Assembly: GCA_020532545.1 (NCBI GenBank)
Contig: JAJBAW010000009.1
Location: 1 to 64,000 of the forward strand
DNA from: Candidatus Cloacimonadota bacterium
Lineage (GTDB): Bacteria; Cloacimonadota; Cloacimonadia; Cloacimonadales; Cloacimonadaceae
Reading direction: 5' to 3'
Length of the DNA stretch: 64,000 nt
Both the position numbers and the translations under genes were made by a program. Below, in pieces: positions 62,829-64,000 of this stretch. A model generated the notes under the pieces. That model saw nothing but the letters and a program-made list of their open reading frames with translations, did not search any database and was not told the origin of the DNA. Every line of letters starts with the position of its first letter. The first letter of the stretch is position 1.

Positions 62829-63417
62829 GTTCTGGCGTCCCATCTATAATACCCTGGCTTGCTGGCTCTTGCGTTTCATCAAAGCCACTCTCAAGTTTGA
62901 GGTGAGCAATCAACCAGATTGTGAGCCCGTGGTCTATGCCTTTTGGCACCGCAATCAGATCTATTTGGGTCTGCTCAGATTGGGTGATGCTATGGCCGTG
63001 ATGGTATCGGCCTCAAAAGATGGTGAATTGATCGCCGGACCGAGTGCCAAAATGGGCTATACCGTGGTGAGAGGATCTAGCAGCAGGCAGGGTTCCCAAG
63101 CTTTGAAAGAGATGCTGCGCTATGCCAAAACCATGCCCGTGGCTATCACTCCTGATGGTCCCAGGGGGCCAGTGGGAACGATCAATCCAGGGCTCTTCCA
63201 TATCGCACTTTTGGCCAAAATCCCGATCGTGGCAGTTGCTTGTGATTCCAATAGAGAATGGATATTCAATTCCTGGGACAAATTCCGTTTTCCCAAACCT
63301 TTTGCCCGTGTAAAGATAATGTATTCTGTTCCTATATATATAAGAAGCAAGGCTGATATCCCAAAGGCGGAGCTCGAGTTCAGGAAGTTTATGGCTGCTG
63401 CGGAGAACGAGTTTTAG
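62821..63417 (+). CDS. Lysophospholipid acyltransferase family protein (DUF374)
   Basis: This 198-residue DUF374 protein has 'YAFWHRNQIYL' (~38-48, histidine motif), 'MVSASKDGELIA', 'GYTVVRGSSSRQGS' and 'ITPDGPRGP' (~103-111), the hallmarks of this LPLAT-like family. It probably adds an acyl chain to lipid A or a related glycolipid; the position next to lpxB fits. One N-terminal hydrophobic helix anchors it at the inner membrane. It is the last gene of the operon starting at 61111. Confidence 0.88.
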   Translation: MAEFWRPIYNTLACWLLRFIKATLKFEVSNQPDCEPVVYAFWHRNQIYLGLLRLGDAMAVMVSASKDGELIAGPSAKMGYTVVRGSSSRQGSQALKEMLRYAKTMPVAITPDGPRGPVGTINPGLFHIALLAKIPIVAVACDSNREWIFNSWDKFRFPKPFARVKIMYSVPIYIRSKADIPKAELEFRKFMAAAENEF

Positions 63418-64000
63418 GGTGCTGAAGTGCTGGAGTTTAGTGGTTCTGGATCAAGAACGCTAACTTACTTATGTTTTGAACCCCAATCTTTCAAAGATCA
63501 AGATAACCAAACTTTAGCCCCATAGCCCTTGCTGCCAGTATTCTAATCAGAGCTACTAAAAACTTGTAACTTGTAGCTTGTAACTTGTAGCTTGTAACTT
63601 GTAGCTTGTAACTTGTAGCTTGTAACTTGTAGCTTGTAACTAATAACTGATAACCGATAACTTGTAAATTCTGCCCAGATTATTCTATCCCATCTCTATC
63701 ATCAGTTGTTCAGAAAGGCCGCGACAAGTCACTGGATGGCAAAGTGAAAAATAAGCAGATTAGCTTATGATAAAAAGCGGAGACTGTTCAACAAGTTCGA
63801 TTATTTTCCAATAACTTAGCTGATTCAATAGTCTAAAGAGTGGGCGAGGCCTCCTTCCTGCAATCTATTTCTCAGAATTGACATGGCAGCTTTGGATAGT
63901 TTTTCAGGCAAAACAGTGAGTGTTCCTGTGTCGTTAGATAGCAAATTGGAATGAAACCCTTTTAAGTATCCACTTTTATCAGGGTCGTTGCAGTTGGCAA
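63418..64000. other. Gene-free right edge, 583 bp
   Basis: No credible gene, tRNA or terminator is seen. It contains the heptamer tandem repeat (63562-63638) and a degenerate continuation (TAATAACTGATAACCGATAAC, 63641-63661). Beyond 63700 nothing is recognisable. Confidence 0.6.
63562..63638. repeat. Tandem heptamer repeat, 11 copies
   Basis: Eleven perfect 7-mers (77 bp) consist of a first ACTTGTA followed by five 14-bp units ACTTGTA-GCTTGTA. Every heptamer ends in CTTGTA. The unit is not a multiple of three and no open frame crosses it, so it is non-coding. Confidence 0.9.

Noticed and set aside
63562-63661. CRISPR array
   Set aside because: The repeats are contiguous heptamers with no spacers, and there are no cas genes in the window.

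Overview
The window looks like a chromosomal segment from an uncultured Gram-negative (diderm) bacterium of moderate GC. An outer membrane is indicated by lpxB, a LolC/LolD-type transporter, a TamB-like protein and several signal-peptide beta-barrel proteins. Four large secreted proteins share a FlgD-like C-terminal sorting domain (PNPF at its start, a basic 'KxxM' tail). Together with a Bacteroidetes-type short phosphoglycerate dehydrogenase, this suggests the FCB group. Candidatus Cloacimonadota is my best guess, by inference only. There are no rRNA or tRNA genes, CRISPR arrays, transposases or phage genes. Most of the window is ordinary housekeeping and envelope DNA with short intergenic gaps. 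LAYOUT. 1-4374: a heparinase II/III-like, beta-helix surface protein without a recognisable N-terminus. Its first ~45 codons run antisense to what looks like a cobalamin riboswitch reading leftward out of the window. 4795-6957: a small DUF5320-like protein behind a good promoter and palindrome, a family-4-type uracil-DNA glycosylase and a radical SAM protein. 7175-10120 (minus): a secreted sorting-domain protein. 10427-16150: the heat-shock operon hrcA-grpE-dnaK-dnaJ-rsmE, preceded by CIRCE-like operators. 16687-27777: a tight eight-gene plus-strand run (tatD, an outer-membrane protein, recJ, a CTP-dependent lipid kinase homologue, a GT2 glycosyltransferase, lolC-like, lolD-like, tamB-like) mixing envelope biogenesis with DNA metabolism. 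27798-47351 is all minus strand. It holds a beta-barrel protein, a giant internally duplicated CPBP membrane protease, htpG (with its own CIRCE), and a block of eight genes. That block consists of an ABCG-type transporter with TerB/FHA-like front end, a lipoprotein, four overlapping uncharacterised membrane-protein genes, an acyl-CoA/ACP ligase and a class II aldolase. A VIT/VWA sorting-domain protein follows. 47447-48766 (minus): L,D-transpeptidase, a small membrane protein and a DsrE-like protein. 49133-56964 (plus): groEL (with CIRCE, no groES), an MFS transporter, phosphofructokinase, 3-phosphoglycerate dehydrogenase, a POTRA/beta-barrel protein and a prepilin-like protein. 57043-60942 (minus): a large secreted protein with fibronectin III domains. 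61111-63417 (plus): a COG2426-like membrane protein, lpxB and a DUF374 acyltransferase. The right edge holds an 11-copy heptamer tandem repeat and no gene. HOW IT FITS TOGETHER. Three chaperone loci share one operator type whose half-site (TTAGCAGTC/GACTGCTAA) differs consistently from classical CIRCE, so HrcA encoded here probably controls dnaK, groEL and htpG. The envelope genes form a coherent set: lipid A synthesis, lipoprotein export and outer-membrane assembly. The best candidate for an undescribed system is the 37493-44934 minus-strand block: four overlapping membrane genes, a lipoprotein and a fused TerB/FHA-like ABC transporter.
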